64,000 nucleotides of DNA from Clavelina lepadiformis (GCF_947623445.1 NC_135245.1:14329501-14393500), one strand, 5' to 3'; positions 17,881 through 29,590 are shown, counted from the stretch's first letter. Numbers and translations are program-made. The notes: a model not told the origin generated them from the sequence alone.

Positions 17881-19438
17881 CTCTTAACATGAATGAAAAC
17901 AACCAAATGAAGTTGCTCGACTGGACAGCAACCACATTCAAAGATATCTATAATCACTTTAGAGACAAACAAAATGCTGGATCAGTACCAATAAACTCCA
18001 AAGGTGAGGAGATCTCCTGGATAAAGACTCTACTGTATTTCTCGCAAGCCAAATTAAATATATTTACGCAGAAAGAAAGTAGTCTAACCTACCAAATATC
18101 TCACAGAGCCTTCTGCATGGGTTCATTTTATCAAAAAATTGGCCTATTCAAATATAGTAACGGTTCCACAAGAGTAGTAAATTGTAAACTTTGCCATCAC
18201 CCCAAAGACACATCAAATCATTTGTTTGTTCAATGCCCAATCTCCCACCAAATTAAAATTAAATTGAAACGGTATATTATTTCCTTGTTGAAAAAATCAA
18301 CTCATATCTCTCCGGACACATTATTAAATTATGATATTTGCAACTCCCCATCAGATTTACTTATACTGAAGGTGCTATGTCTGTACAAAGAAGAACTATA
18401 TAGTCATAAGCGATCGCTAGATGTTGACAATGCATATCTCACTGATAAAACCATGTTCATAAATGAAATGGTATGGAAAATCAGAACCAAATTCAAACAT
18501 TTTATTGTACATCTAGATCAAGCTAGAAGGAAAACATTGCCTAATTTACCTTTCCCGTAGACAATCTTATATATCCATGTATGTTTGTCCTGCTGTTTTC
18601 CTTTCGTGTTTGTTAGTGTAACAACTCACAAGTAACAATATTGTGATTTGATATAAAGCTTATAGTTTACATCTATAGCATTCATCAACCCTCCCAAATT
18701 CAGTGTACCTACAATGCCTAAGCCTCTCTTATTACAACGTATTATTATTATTATTACATATTTCCTTACATTCAATGCTAATCTTTTACCTTTTTTCATA
18801 TATCTGTTTATTTATGTTTGTAATAACTAATTTTACTTTATACTATATATACTGGATAATTTTTTGGATCTGTTTGACAAATTGTGGAATTATCCCTGGA
18901 ACTATTACTTACAAATGGATGCAATATGCCACATGGGACCACTTTATTCAACTGCAACCAACAATCCTAAATTGGCTCATGGAACTCCTCTCTATATACC
19001 AAACTCAATGTTTTCTTATGTTTTTGAAAAATACATATATTGTTTTCACTCTGTGTACATGTTTATGGTAACAACATGCTCAAAAATTATGCTACCTATC
19101 ATGATAACATGTATTCATACATGAATCTGCTATGGATTTTCCTAAACGTGTTCAAATTATTATAAATATGTGTGATTTTGTGTTATACATTAATGTTCTC
19201 TTGGGTTTCAACACTTGGGATTCCCCTGCAATGATCCTGCCTAATTGTAAATTTGCGCTAAATCATATAATTTTAAATTACGCTTTTGTTTTCATGTCTC
19301 GAAACTAATGTTTGCTAACCATTTACTCAAAAATGTCATTTTTATGGAACTTCCAAAAATATAACCAAACTTTGTGACTATTATTCTTACGACTTTTATG
19401 GTATATTAACTTTTAAAAAAAATGAAGATGGTGGGCTC

Positions 19439-20498
19439 CGCCTAAATCACCAGAAAACAAAAATTTTGTGAAGGTCTCCACAGTTCTAGGGGTCATTTCC
19501 CAATTCAAAGAGATAGGCTTTTCAATGCAAAGTACATTAAATCAAGAAGCTACCAAAGCAAAACTACATCATAAACCTACCCTGAATGTTGGCTTGCAAC
19601 GAGATCTAGGTTATGACTGCCTACAGTCTTAATTTGGACAAAATCCATTTACTCAGTTTTCTATAACAATTGCCTAAACTTTACAACAAGTTTTTAGCTT
19701 ACAATTTTAGGACAAATACTCCAAAATACCAAAAATTCAAACCCACACAAAATTTACAACTTAGCCTAGACCTGGAACCAGCTGTCGCCAAAACAACAAC
19801 AAACTATTCCTCATCGACGTCACATGCGCGTTGGACCGGAAAATTTCTTACTTTTTTTAATATGACGCATTGAGTGCGACACTGTCACAATCGCCGTGTT
19901 GCCGGCTCAAAAATGTCTTTCTGTTGGGAAGTGACCCCTCAAAAGCAAGCTCCTGTCATTCTTTCAGGAGAATCAATTTTATGACAACATCCAGATTCTA
20001 GGCTTTCTTTTTGGAGCAACTACTCTTAATGATCAATCAAACTGGAAGAAGATGATTATTAAACTGAAGAATATCTTCAATCTGCACAAACATTGCCAAA
20101 TATCCATGCTTGGAGGAGTGTCCTTGCTCAATACCCTTTTCATACCACATCTCCTTACCCTTGCACGATTATCCTAACCAGATACAAAGTGTCTCCGCCA
20201 AAAACTCTTCTTTTCATTTCTCTGGCATCCACAGCCTTTTGAACCCGTGCAAAGATCACACCTAACTGCTGTAAAACTAAATGGTGGTATCAACTTCCCA
20301 GACCCAACACTCAAGATTTACGCGTCCTTTGTAATGCCTTTCAAATCCCTCTTCTCCTACGTTCACTCCAATCACTTCTGGTATCACTGGATGTTATTTA
20401 ATCTTATTACTAAAGTGTTAACCATTCATAAATCAAGCTACTCTAATAGTACCCCACATAGTGCGAAACCAAACCACCATTGGATGACTGCTCTTAAC
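19439..20498 (+). pseudogene. LINE-E thumb region, duplicated copy
   Basis: Second copy of 16324-17383 produced by the 3115-bp duplication, including MITE-1 at 19489-19938. The open stretch 20247-20501 (HLTAVKLNGGINFPDP to PNHHWMTALN) is identical to copy 1. It is not followed by the C-terminal domain, because copy 2 ends in MITE-2. Confidence 0.8.
19489..19938. mobile_element. MITE-1, duplicated copy
   Basis: Identical in structure to 16374-16823, with the same 15-bp inverted ends. It arose through the 3115-bp duplication and not by a new insertion, because the flanks are the same too. Confidence 0.78.
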
Positions 20499-20903
20499 TA
20501 GGCCTACCATATTTTCATCGCCAAAAAAGAGGACAATTTCTTCAGTAAGTACAATGCAAATAAAGTTTTACGTTTAAAGAATTCATCACATGTTTTTGGA
20601 TAATTATACGCATATGCACAGGTAATGCATTCAGCTTCAAAATCATTACGTCCTTTTCTGAAAAAAGGATACTTCTGCCGCAGTTCATCAGAAAACACAG
20701 TGTTCCTCTTTGGCATTATTGCTTAGCTTTATTTAGATTTTATGTTTGTCTAAATTAAAACAATGATAATAAAAATGATTAGACCTCATGCTGTCGCTGA
20801 AAAGTCATTTGACTTGACTTGGGCCTCATGCCGAAAAGTCACATAAACATATAATTCTGTTGAAAATATAACCAAGAAAGCGCAAAATGCAAAAAAGGAG
20901 GAC
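20499..20903 (-). mobile_element. MITE-2, duplicated and truncated copy
   Basis: Copy of 17384-17788 with the same left end and the same transposase fragment (20504-20716, one residue changed). It breaks off at 20903 and is followed by about 21 bases of unmatched filler (20904-20924), then LINE-F 3' sequence. The filler at the break is typical of end joining. Confidence 0.8.
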
Positions 20904-20924
20904 GTTTGTCGTGGGACGTGGAGG

Positions 20925-21418
20925 ATGTATGTTTGTCCTGCTGTTTTCCTTTCGTGTTTGTTAGTGTAACAACTCACAAGTAACAATATTGTGATTTGAT
21001 ATAAAGCTTATAGTTAACATCTATAGCATTCAACAACCCTCCCAAATTCAGTGTACCTACAATGCCTAAGCCTCTCTTATTACAACGTATTATTATTATT
21101 ATTACATATTTCCTTACATTCAATGCTAATCCTTTACCTTTTTTCATATATCTGTTTATTTATGTTTGTAATAAATAATTTTACTTTATACTATATATAC
21201 TGAATAATTTTTTGGATCTGTTTGACAAATTGTGGAATTATCCCTGGAAATTTTACTTACAAATGGATGCAATATGCCACATGGGACCACTATCTCCAAC
21301 TGCAACCAAAAATCCCAAACTGGATCATGGAACTCCTCACTAAATATCAAACTCATTGTTTTATTTTGAAAAACACATATATTGCTTACACTCTATGTAC
21401 ATGTATACAATTCCTTTG
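20925..21418 (+). mobile_element. LINE-F: truncated 3' untranslated region of the LINE-D/E family
   Basis: This begins at atgtatgtttgtcctg, matching 18578, and follows the LINE-E 3' region with more substitutions and small deletions than those separating the two duplicates, so it is an independent copy. It ends at about 21418, where the U1 spacer sequence ctacaaatattacc begins. It forms the left border of the U1 array. Confidence 0.75.
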
Positions 21419-21450
21419 TTCTACAAATATTACCTCAATGTTGCCTTGAT

Positions 21451-21606
21451 AGCACGAACGCAGTCTTCACTAACAGAAATTGCACGACCGAGTTACTTGC
21501 ATTTGGAGTAATCGCAGGAGTCAGCCGACCCGATGTGCAATGGGCAGGCCTCGTCCTGAGACCACCATCTTCATGATCATGGTGTAGACTCTCGTCAGGT
21601 AAGTAT
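21451..21606 (-). pseudogene. U1: U1 snRNA unit 1, 3'-truncated edge copy
   Basis: Leftmost unit. The 5' end ATACTTACCTG is intact, but spacer sequence (ccttgatag) is fused into stem-loop 4, removing the last 7 or so bases and the 3' box. It also has several private substitutions, for example in SL3 and SL4. Edge units of arrays escape homogenisation and decay. Confidence 0.9.
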
Positions 21607-21832
21607 GCTTGAGGAAACGCATAAACATGCTTTGATCTACAAATATTACCTCAATGTTGCCTTGATAGTTTTGTCGTTGACGTGAGCCTGTTCGATTAAC
21701 GAAATGCCAATAACGTTAAGATGGAAAATGTTCGAGTTTCAGCAAACGGAGAGTAGGGAACAACATTTAATCTATCGACTAAGGGTCACCGCAAATGTCG
21801 AGTTACTGTTTCATCTTACTTTTTGAACAATC

Positions 21833-22002
21833 TGGGGAAAGCGCGAACGCAGTCCCCACTAACAGAAATTGTACGACCGAGTTACTCGCATTTGGAGTAA
21901 TCGCAGGAGTCAGCCGACCCGATGTGCAATGGGCAGGCCTCGTCCTGAGCCCACCATCTTCATGATCATGGTGTAGAGTGTAGACTCTCGTCAGGTAAGT
22001 AT
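21833..22002 (-). ncRNA. U1: U1 snRNA unit 2
   Basis: 170 nt. A 7-base tandem duplication (gtgtaga twice) lengthens the segment at the base of SL1. Box class A. Confidence 0.88.
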
Positions 22003-22227
22003 GCGTGACGAAACGGATAAACATGCTTTGATCTACAAATATTACCTCAATGTTGCCTTGATAGTTTTGTCGTTGACGTGACCCTGTTCGATTAACGAAA
22101 TGCCAATAAGGGTAAGATGGAAATGTTCAAGTTTCCGCAACCGGAGAGTAGGGAACAACACTTAATCTATCGAATTCGGATCACGGTAAATGTCGAGTTA
22201 CTGTTTCTTTGAACTTTTTGAACAATC

Positions 22228-22390
22228 TGGGGAAAGCGCGAACGCAGTCCCCACTAACAGAAATTGTACGACCGAGTTACTCGCATTTGGAGTAATCGCA
22301 GGAGTCAGCCGACCCGATTTGCAATGGGCAGGCCTCGTCCTGAGCCCACCATCTTCATGATCATGGTGTAGACTCTCGTCAGGTAAGTAT
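22228..22390 (-). ncRNA. U1: U1 snRNA unit 3
   Basis: C72A turns the U1A site AUUGCAC into AUUGCAA. Box B. Confidence 0.93.
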
Positions 22391-22616
22391 GCGTGACGAA
22401 ACGGATAAACATGCTTGGATCTACAAATATTACCTCAATGTTGCCTTGATAGTTTTGTCGTTGACGTGACCCTGTTCGATTAACGAAATGCCAATAAGGG
22501 TAAGATGGAAAATGTTCGAGTTTCCGCAAGCGGAGAGTAGGGAACAACACTTAATCTATCGACTTCGGGTCACGGCAAATGTGGAGTTACTGTTTCAACT
22601 TACTTTTTGAACAATC

Positions 22617-22779
22617 TGGGGAAAGCGCGAACGCAGTCCCCACTAACAGAAATTGTACGACCGAGTTACTCGCATTTGGAGTAATCGCAGGAATCAGCCG
22701 ACCCGATGTGCAATGGGCAGGCCTCGTCCTGAGCCCACCATCTTCATGATCATTGTGTAGACTCTCGTCAGGTAAGTAT
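22617..22779 (-). ncRNA. U1: U1 snRNA unit 4
   Basis: C26A (breaks a pair in the SL1 upper stem) and C87U. Box A'. Confidence 0.94.
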
Positions 22780-23004
22780 GCGTGACGAAACGGATAAACA
22801 TGCTTTGATCTACAAATATTACCTCAATGTTGCCTTGATAGTTTTGTCGTTGACGTGACCCTGTTCGATTAACGAAATGCCAATAAGGGTAAGATGGTAA
22901 TGTTCGAGTTTCCGCAACCGGAGTGTAGGGAACAACACTTAATCTATCGAATTCGGATCACGGTAAATGTCGAGTTACTGTTTCTTTCAACTTTTTGAAC
23001 AATC

Positions 23005-23167
23005 TGGGGAAAGCGCGAACGCAGTCCCCACTAACAGAAATTGTACGACCGAGTTACTCGCATTTGGAGTAATCGCAGGAGTCAGCCGACCCGATGTGCA
23101 ATGGGCAGGCCTCGTCCTGAGCCCACCATCTTCATGATCATGGTGTCGACTCTCGTCAGGTAAGTAT
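23005..23167 (-). ncRNA. U1: U1 snRNA unit 5
   Basis: U21G. Box B'. Units 4-5 are duplicated as 6-7. Confidence 0.94.
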
Positions 23168-23392
23168 GCGTGACGAAACGGATAAACATGCTTTGATCTA
23201 CAAATATTACCTCAATGTTGCCTTGATAGTTTTGTCGTTGACGTGACCCTGTTCGATTAACGAAATGCCAATAAGGGTAAGATGGAAATGTTCAAGTTTC
23301 CGCAACCGGAGAGTAGGGAACAACACTTAATCTATCGACTTCGGGTCACGGCAAATGTGGAGTTACTGTTTCAACTTACTTTTTGAACAATC

Positions 23393-23555
23393 TGGGGAAA
23401 GCGCGAACGCAGTCCCCACTAACAGAAATTGTACGACCGAGTTACTCGCATTTGGAGTAATCGCAGGAATCAGCCGACCCGATGTGCAATGGGCAGGCCT
23501 CGTCCTGAGCCCACCATCTTCATGATCATTGTGTAGACTCTCGTCAGGTAAGTAT
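23393..23555 (-). ncRNA. U1: U1 snRNA unit 6
   Basis: C26A, C87U. Box A'. Duplicate of unit 4 at an offset of 776 bp. Confidence 0.94.
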
Positions 23556-23780
23556 GCGTGACGAAACGGATAAACATGCTTTGATCTACAAATATTACCT
23601 CAATGTTGCCTTGATAGTTTTGTCGTTGACGTGACCCTGTTCGATTAACGAAATGCCAATAAGGGTAAGATGGTAATGTTCGAGTTTCCGCAACCGGAGT
23701 GTAGGGAACAACACTTAATCTATCGAATTCGGATCACGGTAAATGTCGAGTTACTGTTTCTTTCAACTTTTTGAACAATC

Positions 23781-23943
23781 TGGGGAAAGCGCGAACGCAG
23801 TCCCCACTAACAGAAATTGTACGACCGAGTTACTCGCATTTGGAGTAATCGCAGGAGTCAGCCGACCCGATGTGCAATGGGCAGGCCTCGTCCTGAGCCC
23901 ACCATCTTCATGATCATGGTGTCGACTCTCGTCAGGTAAGTAT
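23781..23943 (-). ncRNA. U1: U1 snRNA unit 7
   Basis: U21G. Box B'. Duplicate of unit 5 at an offset of 776 bp. Confidence 0.94.
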
Positions 23944-24168
23944 GCGTGACGAAACGGATAAACATGCTTTGATCTACAAATATTACCTCAATGTTGCCTT
24001 GATAGTTTTGTCGTTGACGTGACCCTGTTCGATTAACGAAATGCCAATAAGGGTAAGATGGAAATGTTCAAGTTTCCGCAACCGGAGAGTAGGGAACAAC
24101 ACTTAATCTATCGAATTCGGATCACGGTAAATGTCGAGTTACTGTTTCTTTGAACTTTTTGAACAATC

Positions 24169-24331
24169 TGGGGAAAGCGCGAACGCAGTCCCCACTAACA
24201 GAAATTGTACGACCGAGTTACTCGCATTTGGAGTAATCGCAGGAATCAGCCGACCCGATTTGCAATGGGCAGGCCTCGTCCTGAGCCCACCATCTTCATG
24301 ATCATGGTGTAGACTCTCGTCAGGTAAGTAT
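24169..24331 (-). ncRNA. U1: U1 snRNA unit 8
   Basis: C72A in the U1A site (shared only with unit 3) and C87U. Box B. Confidence 0.93.
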
Positions 24332-24557
24332 GCGTGACGAAACGGATAAACATGCTTGGATCTACAAATATTACCTCAATGTTGCCTTGATAGTTTTGTC
24401 GTTGACGTGACCCTGTTCGATTAACGAAATGCCAATAAGGGTAAGATGGAAAATGTTCGAGTTTCCGCAAGCGGAGAGTAGGGAACAACACTTAATCTAT
24501 CGACTTCGGGTCACGGCAAATGTGGAGTTACTGTTTCAACTTACTTTTTGAACAATC

Positions 24558-24720
24558 TGGGGAAAGCGCGAACGCAGTCCCCACTAACAGAAATTGTACG
24601 ACCGAGTTACTCGCATTTGGAGTAATCGCAGGAATCAGCCGACCCGATGTGCAATGGGCAGGCCTCGTCCTGAGCCCACCATCTTCATGATCATTGTGTA
24701 GACTCTCGTCAGGTAAGTAT
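24558..24720 (-). ncRNA. U1: U1 snRNA unit 9
   Basis: C26A, C87U. Box A'. Confidence 0.94.
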
Positions 24721-24945
24721 GCGTGACGAAACGGATAAACATGCTTTGATCTACAAATATTACCTCAATGTTGCCTTGATAGTTTTGTCGTTGACGTGAC
24801 CCTGTTCGATTAACGAAATGCCAATAAGGGCAAGATGGAAATGTTCGAGTTTCCGCAACCGGAGAGTAGGGAACAACACTTAATCTATCGACTTCGGGTC
24901 ACGGCAAATGTGGAGTTACCATTTCATCTTACTTTTTGAACAATC

Positions 24946-25108
24946 TGGGGAAAGCGCGAACGCAGTCCCCACTAACAGAAATTGTACGACCGAGTTACTC
25001 ACATTTGGAGTAATCGCAAGAGTCAGCCGACCCGATGTGCAATGGGCAGGCCTCGTCCTGAGCCCACCATCTTCATGATCATGGTGTAGACTCTCGTCAG
25101 GTAAGTAT
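24946..25108 (-). ncRNA. U1: U1 snRNA unit 10
   Basis: C90U and C108U; the latter makes the SL3 loop CAAAUGU, as in human U1. Box A. Confidence 0.95.
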
Positions 25109-25334
25109 GCGTGACGAAACGGATAAACATGCTTTGATCTACAAATATTACCTCAATGTTGCCTTGATAGTTTTGTCGTTGACGTGACCCTGTTCGATTA
25201 ACGAAATGCCAATAAGGGTAAGATGGAAAATGTTCGAGTTTCCGCAACCGGAGAGTAGGGAACAACACTTAATCTATCGACTTCGGGTCACGGCAAATGT
25301 GGAGTTACCGTTTCATCTTACTTTTTGAACAATC

Positions 25335-25497
25335 TGGGGAAAGCGCGAACGCAGTCCCCACTAACAGAAATTGTACGACCGAGTTACTCGCATTTGGAGT
25401 AATCGCAGGAGTCAGCCGACCCGATGTGCAATGGGCAGGCCTCGCCCTGAGCCCACCATCTTCATGATCATGGTGTAGACTATCGTCAGGTAAGTAT
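25335..25497 (-). ncRNA. U1: U1 snRNA unit 11
   Basis: G16U (breaks a basal SL1 pair with C47) and A53G. Box A. Confidence 0.94.
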
Positions 25498-25722
25498 GCT
25501 TGACGAAACGGATAAACATGCTTTGATCTACAAATATTACCTCAATGTTGCCTTGATAGTTTTGTCGTTGACGTGACCCTGTTCGATTAACGAAATGCCA
25601 ATAAGGGTAAGATGGTAATGTTCGAGTTTCCGCAACCGGAGTGTAGGGAACAACACTTAATCTATCGAATTCGGATCACGGTAAATGTCGAGTTACTGTT
25701 TCTTTCAACTTTTTGAACAATC

Positions 25723-25885
25723 TGGGGAAAGCGCGAACGCAGTCCCCACTAACAGAAATTGTACGACCGAGTTACTCGCATTTGGAGTAATCGCAGGAGT
25801 CAGCCGACCCGATGTGCAATGGGCAGGCCTCGTCCTGAGCCCACCATCTTCATGATCATGGTGTCGACTCTCGTCAGGTAAGTAT
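25723..25885 (-). ncRNA. U1: U1 snRNA unit 12
   Basis: U21G. Box B'. Confidence 0.94.
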
Positions 25886-26111
25886 GCGTGACGAAACGGA
25901 TAAACATGCTTTGATCTACAAATATTACCTCAATGTTGCCTTGATAGTTTTGTCGTTGACGTGACCCTGTTCGATTAACGAAATGCCAATAAGGGTAAGA
26001 TGGAAAATGTTCGAGTTTCCGCAACCGGAGAGTAGGGAACAACACTTAATCTATCGACTTCGGGTCACGGCAAATGTGGAGTTACCGTTTCATCTTACTT
26101 TTTGAACAATC

Positions 26112-26274
26112 TGGGGAAAGCGCGAACGCAGTCCCCACTAACAGAAATTGTACGACCGAGTTACTCGCATTTGGAGTAATCGCAGGAGTCAGCCGACCCG
26201 ATGTGCAATGGGCAGGCCTCGTCCTGAGCCCACCATCTTCATGATCATGGTGTAGACTCTCGTCAGGTAAGTAT
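26112..26274 (-). ncRNA. U1: U1 snRNA unit 13
   Basis: Consensus RNA. Box A. Confidence 0.96.
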
Positions 26275-26499
26275 GCGTGACGAAACGGATAAACATGCTT
26301 TGATCTACAAATATTACCTCAATGTTGCCTTGATAGTTTTGTCGTTGACGTGACCCTGTTCGATTAACGAAATGCCAATAAGGGTAAGATAGAAATGTTC
26401 AAGTTTCCGCAACCGGAGAGTAGGGAACAACACTTAATCTATCGACTTCGGATCACGGTAAATGTCGAGTTATTGTTTCTTTGAACTTTTTGAACAATC

Positions 26500-26662
26500 T
26501 GGGGAAAGCGCGAACGCAGTCCCCATTAACAGAAATTGTACGACCGAGTTACTCGCATTTGGAGTAATCGCAGGAATCAGCCGACCCGATGTGCAATGGG
26601 CAGGCCTCGTCCTGAGCCCACCATCTTCATGATCATTGTGTAGACTCTCGTCAGGTAAGTAT
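26500..26662 (-). ncRNA. U1: U1 snRNA unit 14
   Basis: C26A, C87U and G137A just before SL4. Box B. Confidence 0.93.
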
Positions 26663-26888
26663 GCGTGACGAAACGGATAAACATGCTTGGATCTACAAAT
26701 ATTACCTCAATGTTGCCTTGATAGTTTTGTCGTTGACGTGACCCTGTTCCATTAACGAAATGCCAATAAGGGTAAGATGGAAAATGTTCGAGTTTCCGCA
26801 AGCGGAGAGTAGGGAACAACACTTAATCTATCGACTTCGGGTCACGGCAAATGTGGAGTTACTGTTTCAACTTACTTTTTGAACAATC

Positions 26889-27051
26889 TGGGGAAAGCGC
26901 GAACGCAGTCCCCACTAACAGAAATTGTACGACCGAGTTACTCGCATTTGGAGTAATCGCAGGAATCAGCCGACCCGATGTGCAATGGGCAGGCCTCGTC
27001 CTGAGCCCACCATCTTCATGATCATGGTGTAGACTCTCGTCAGGTAAGTAT
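26889..27051 (-). ncRNA. U1: U1 snRNA unit 15
   Basis: C87U without C26A, an uncommon combination. Box A'. Confidence 0.95.
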
Positions 27052-27277
27052 GCGTGACGAAACGGATAAACATGCTTTGATCTACAAATATTACCTCAAT
27101 GTTGCCTTGATAGTTTTGTCGTTGACGTGACCCTGTTCGATTAACGAAATGCCAATAAGGGTAAGATGGAAAATGTTCGAGTTTCAGCAACCGGAGAGTA
27201 GGGAACAACACTTAATCTATCGACTTCGGGTCACGGTAAATCTCGAGTTATTGTTTCTTTGAACTTTTTGAACAATC

Positions 27278-27440
27278 TGGGGAAAGCGCGAACGCAGTCC
27301 CCACTAACAGAAATTGTACGACCGAGTTACTCGCATTTGGAGTAATCGCAGGAGTCAGCCGACCCGATGTGCAATGGACAGGCCTCGTCCTGAGCCCACC
27401 ATCTTCATGATCATGGTGTAGACTCTCGTCAGGTAAGTAT
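27278..27440 (-). ncRNA. U1: U1 snRNA unit 16
   Basis: C63U (C-G to U-G wobble in SL2). Box B. Confidence 0.95.
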
Positions 27441-27666
27441 GCGTGACGAAACGGATAAACATGCTTTGATCCACAAATATTACCTCAATGTTGCCTTGAT
27501 AGTTTTGTCGTTGACGTGACCCTGTTCGATTAACGAAATGCCAATAAGGGTAAGATGGAAAATGTTCGACTTTTCGCAACCGGAGAGTAGGGAACAACAC
27601 TTAATCTATCGACTTCGGGTCACGGCAAATGTGGAGTTACCGTTTCATCTTACTTTTTGAACAATC

Positions 27667-27829
27667 TGGGGAAAGCGCGAACGCAGTCCCCACTAACAGA
27701 AATTGTACGACCGAGTTACTCGCATTTGGAGTAATCGCAGGAGTCAGCCCACCCGATGTGCAATGGGCAGGCCTCGCCCTGAGCCCACCATCTTCATGAT
27801 CATGGTGTAGACTCTCGTCAGGTAAGTAT
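27667..27829 (-). ncRNA. U1: U1 snRNA unit 17
   Basis: A53G and C80G; the latter lets 80 wobble-pair with U61 in SL2. Box A. Confidence 0.95.
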
Positions 27830-28055
27830 GCGTGACGAAACGGATAAACATGCTTTGATCTACAAATATTACCTCAATGTTGCCTTGATAGTTTTGTCGT
27901 TGACGTGACCCTGTTCGATTAACGAAATGCCAATAAGGGTAAGATGGAAAATGTTCGAGTTTCCGCAACCGGAGAGTAGGGAACAACACTTAATCTATCG
28001 ACTTCGGGTCACGGCAAATGTGGAGTTACCGTTTCATCTTACTTTTTGAACAATC

Positions 28056-28218
28056 TGGGGAAAGCGCGAACGCAGTCCCCACTAACAGAAATTGTACGAC
28101 CGAGTTACTCGCATTTGGAGTAATCGCAGGAGTCAGCCGACCCGATGTGCAATGGACAGGCCTCGTCCTGAGCCCACCATCTTCATGATCATGGTGTAGA
28201 CTCTCGTCAGGTAAGTAT
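28056..28218 (-). ncRNA. U1: U1 snRNA unit 18
   Basis: C63U. Box A. Confidence 0.95.
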
Positions 28219-28443
28219 GCGTGACGAAACGGATAAACATGCTTTGATCTACAAATATTACCTCAATGTTGCCTTGATAGTTTTGTCGTTGACGTGACCC
28301 TGTTCGATTAACGAAATGCCAATAAGGGTAAGATGGAAATGTTCAAGTTTCCGCAACCGGAGAGTAGGGAACAACACTTAATCTATCGAATTCGGATCAC
28401 GGTAAATGTCGAGTTATTGTTTCTTTGAACTTTTTGAACAATC

Positions 28444-28606
28444 TGGGGAAAGCGCGAACGCAGTCCCCACTAACAGAAATTGTACGACCGAGTTACTCGC
28501 ATTTGGAGTAATCGCAGGAGTCAGCCGACCCGATGTGCAATGGGCAGGCCTCGTCCTGAGCCCACCATCTTCATGATCATGGTGTAGACTCTCGTCAGGT
28601 AAGTAT
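28444..28606 (-). ncRNA. U1: U1 snRNA unit 19
   Basis: Consensus RNA. Box B. Confidence 0.95.
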
Positions 28607-28832
28607 GCGTGACGAAACGGATAAACATGCTTGGATCTACAAATATTACCTCAATGTTGCCTTGATAGTTTTGTCGTTGACGTGACCCTGTTCCATTAAC
28701 GAAATGCCAATAAGGGTAAGATGGAAAATGTTCGAGTTTCCGCAAGCGGAGAGTAGGGAACAACACTTAATCTATCGACTTCGGGTCACGGCAAATGTGG
28801 AGTTACTGTTTCAACTTACTTTTTGAACAATC

Positions 28833-28995
28833 TGGGGAAAGCGCGAACGCAGTCCCCACTAACAGAAATTGTACGACCGAGTTACTCGCATTTGGAGTAA
28901 TCGCAGGAATCAGCCGACCCGATGTGCAATGGGCAGGCCTCGTCCTGAGCCCACCATCTTCATGATCATTGTGTAGACTCTCGTCAGGTAAGTAT
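28833..28995 (-). ncRNA. U1: U1 snRNA unit 20
   Basis: C26A, C87U. Box A'. Confidence 0.94.
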
Positions 28996-29220
28996 GCGTG
29001 ACGAAACGGATAAACATGCTTTGATCTACAAATATTACCTCAATGTTGCCTTGATAGTTTTGTCGTTGACGTGACCCTGTTCGATTAACGAAATGCCAAT
29101 AAGGGCAAGATGGAAATGTTCGAGTTTCCGCAACCGGAGAGTAGGGAACAACACTTAATCTATCGACTTCGGGTGACGGCAAATGTGGAGTTACCGTTTC
29201 ATCTTACTTTTTGAACAATC

Positions 29221-29383
29221 TGGGGAAAGCGCGAACGCAGTCCCCACTAACAGAAATTGTACGACCGAGTTACTCGCATTTGGAGTAATCGCAGGAGTCA
29301 GCCGACCAGATGTGCAATGGACAGGCCTCGTCCTGAGCCCACCATCTTCATGATCATGGTGTAGACTCTCGTCAGGTAAGTAT
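29221..29383 (-). ncRNA. U1: U1 snRNA unit 21
   Basis: C63U and G76U; the latter opens the loop-closing pair of SL2. Box A. Confidence 0.94.
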
Positions 29384-29590
29384 GCGTGACGAAACGGATA
29401 AACATGCTTTGATCCACAAATATTACCTCAATGTTGCCTTGATAGTTTTGTCGTTGACGTGACCCTGTTCGATTAACGAAATGCCAATAAGGGTAAGATG
29501 GAAAATGTTCGACTTTTCGCAACCGGAGAGTAGGGAACAACACTTAATCTATCGACTTCGGGTCACGGCAAATGTGGAGTTACCGTTTCA

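Larger units (their letters stand above)
16824..18560 (+). pseudogene. LINE-E ORF2 C-terminal region, interrupted by MITE-2
   Basis: Bases 16824-17383 carry the thumb region with several frame changes and a small deletion relative to LINE-D (near 17095). From 17132 it is open: HLTAVKLNGGINFPDP to PNHHWMTALN. After MITE-2 the frame restarts at 17889 and stays open for 223 codons to the stop: MNENNQMKLLDWTATTFKD, RAFCMGSFYQK, zinc motif CKLCHHPKDTSNHLFVQC, and the end KTLPNLPFP. This is the best-preserved C-terminus of this LINE family in the window. Confidence 0.8.
16324..19419 (+). mobile_element. LINE-E, 5'-truncated sister of LINE-D, with two MITEs inside
   Basis: This starts at cgcctaaatcaccagaaaac, corresponding to RLNHQKTK just after the YADD motif in LINE-D (14101), and runs to the 3' A tract at 19415-19422. 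It is interrupted by MITE-1 (16374-16823) and MITE-2 (17384-17880). The coding part differs from LINE-D by roughly a tenth of its bases, but from 18338 onward it is nearly identical to LINE-D from 15223, because of the 3115-bp duplication. Confidence 0.78.
15223..20903. repeat. 3115-bp tandem duplication (1.8 copies)
   Basis: Bases 15223-18337 recur at 18338-20903 with a fixed offset of 3115 and only a handful of substitutions (for example near 16225, 16808 and 17469 of copy 1). Each copy holds the LINE 3' end and 3' untranslated region, the 17-bp U1 piece, the LINE-E thumb region, MITE-1 and MITE-2. The breakpoints lie in homologous LINE ORF2 sequence (LINE-D against LINE-E), so unequal crossing-over between the two LINE C-termini explains it. 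The high identity makes it recent. Copy 2 stops inside MITE-2. Confidence 0.93.
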
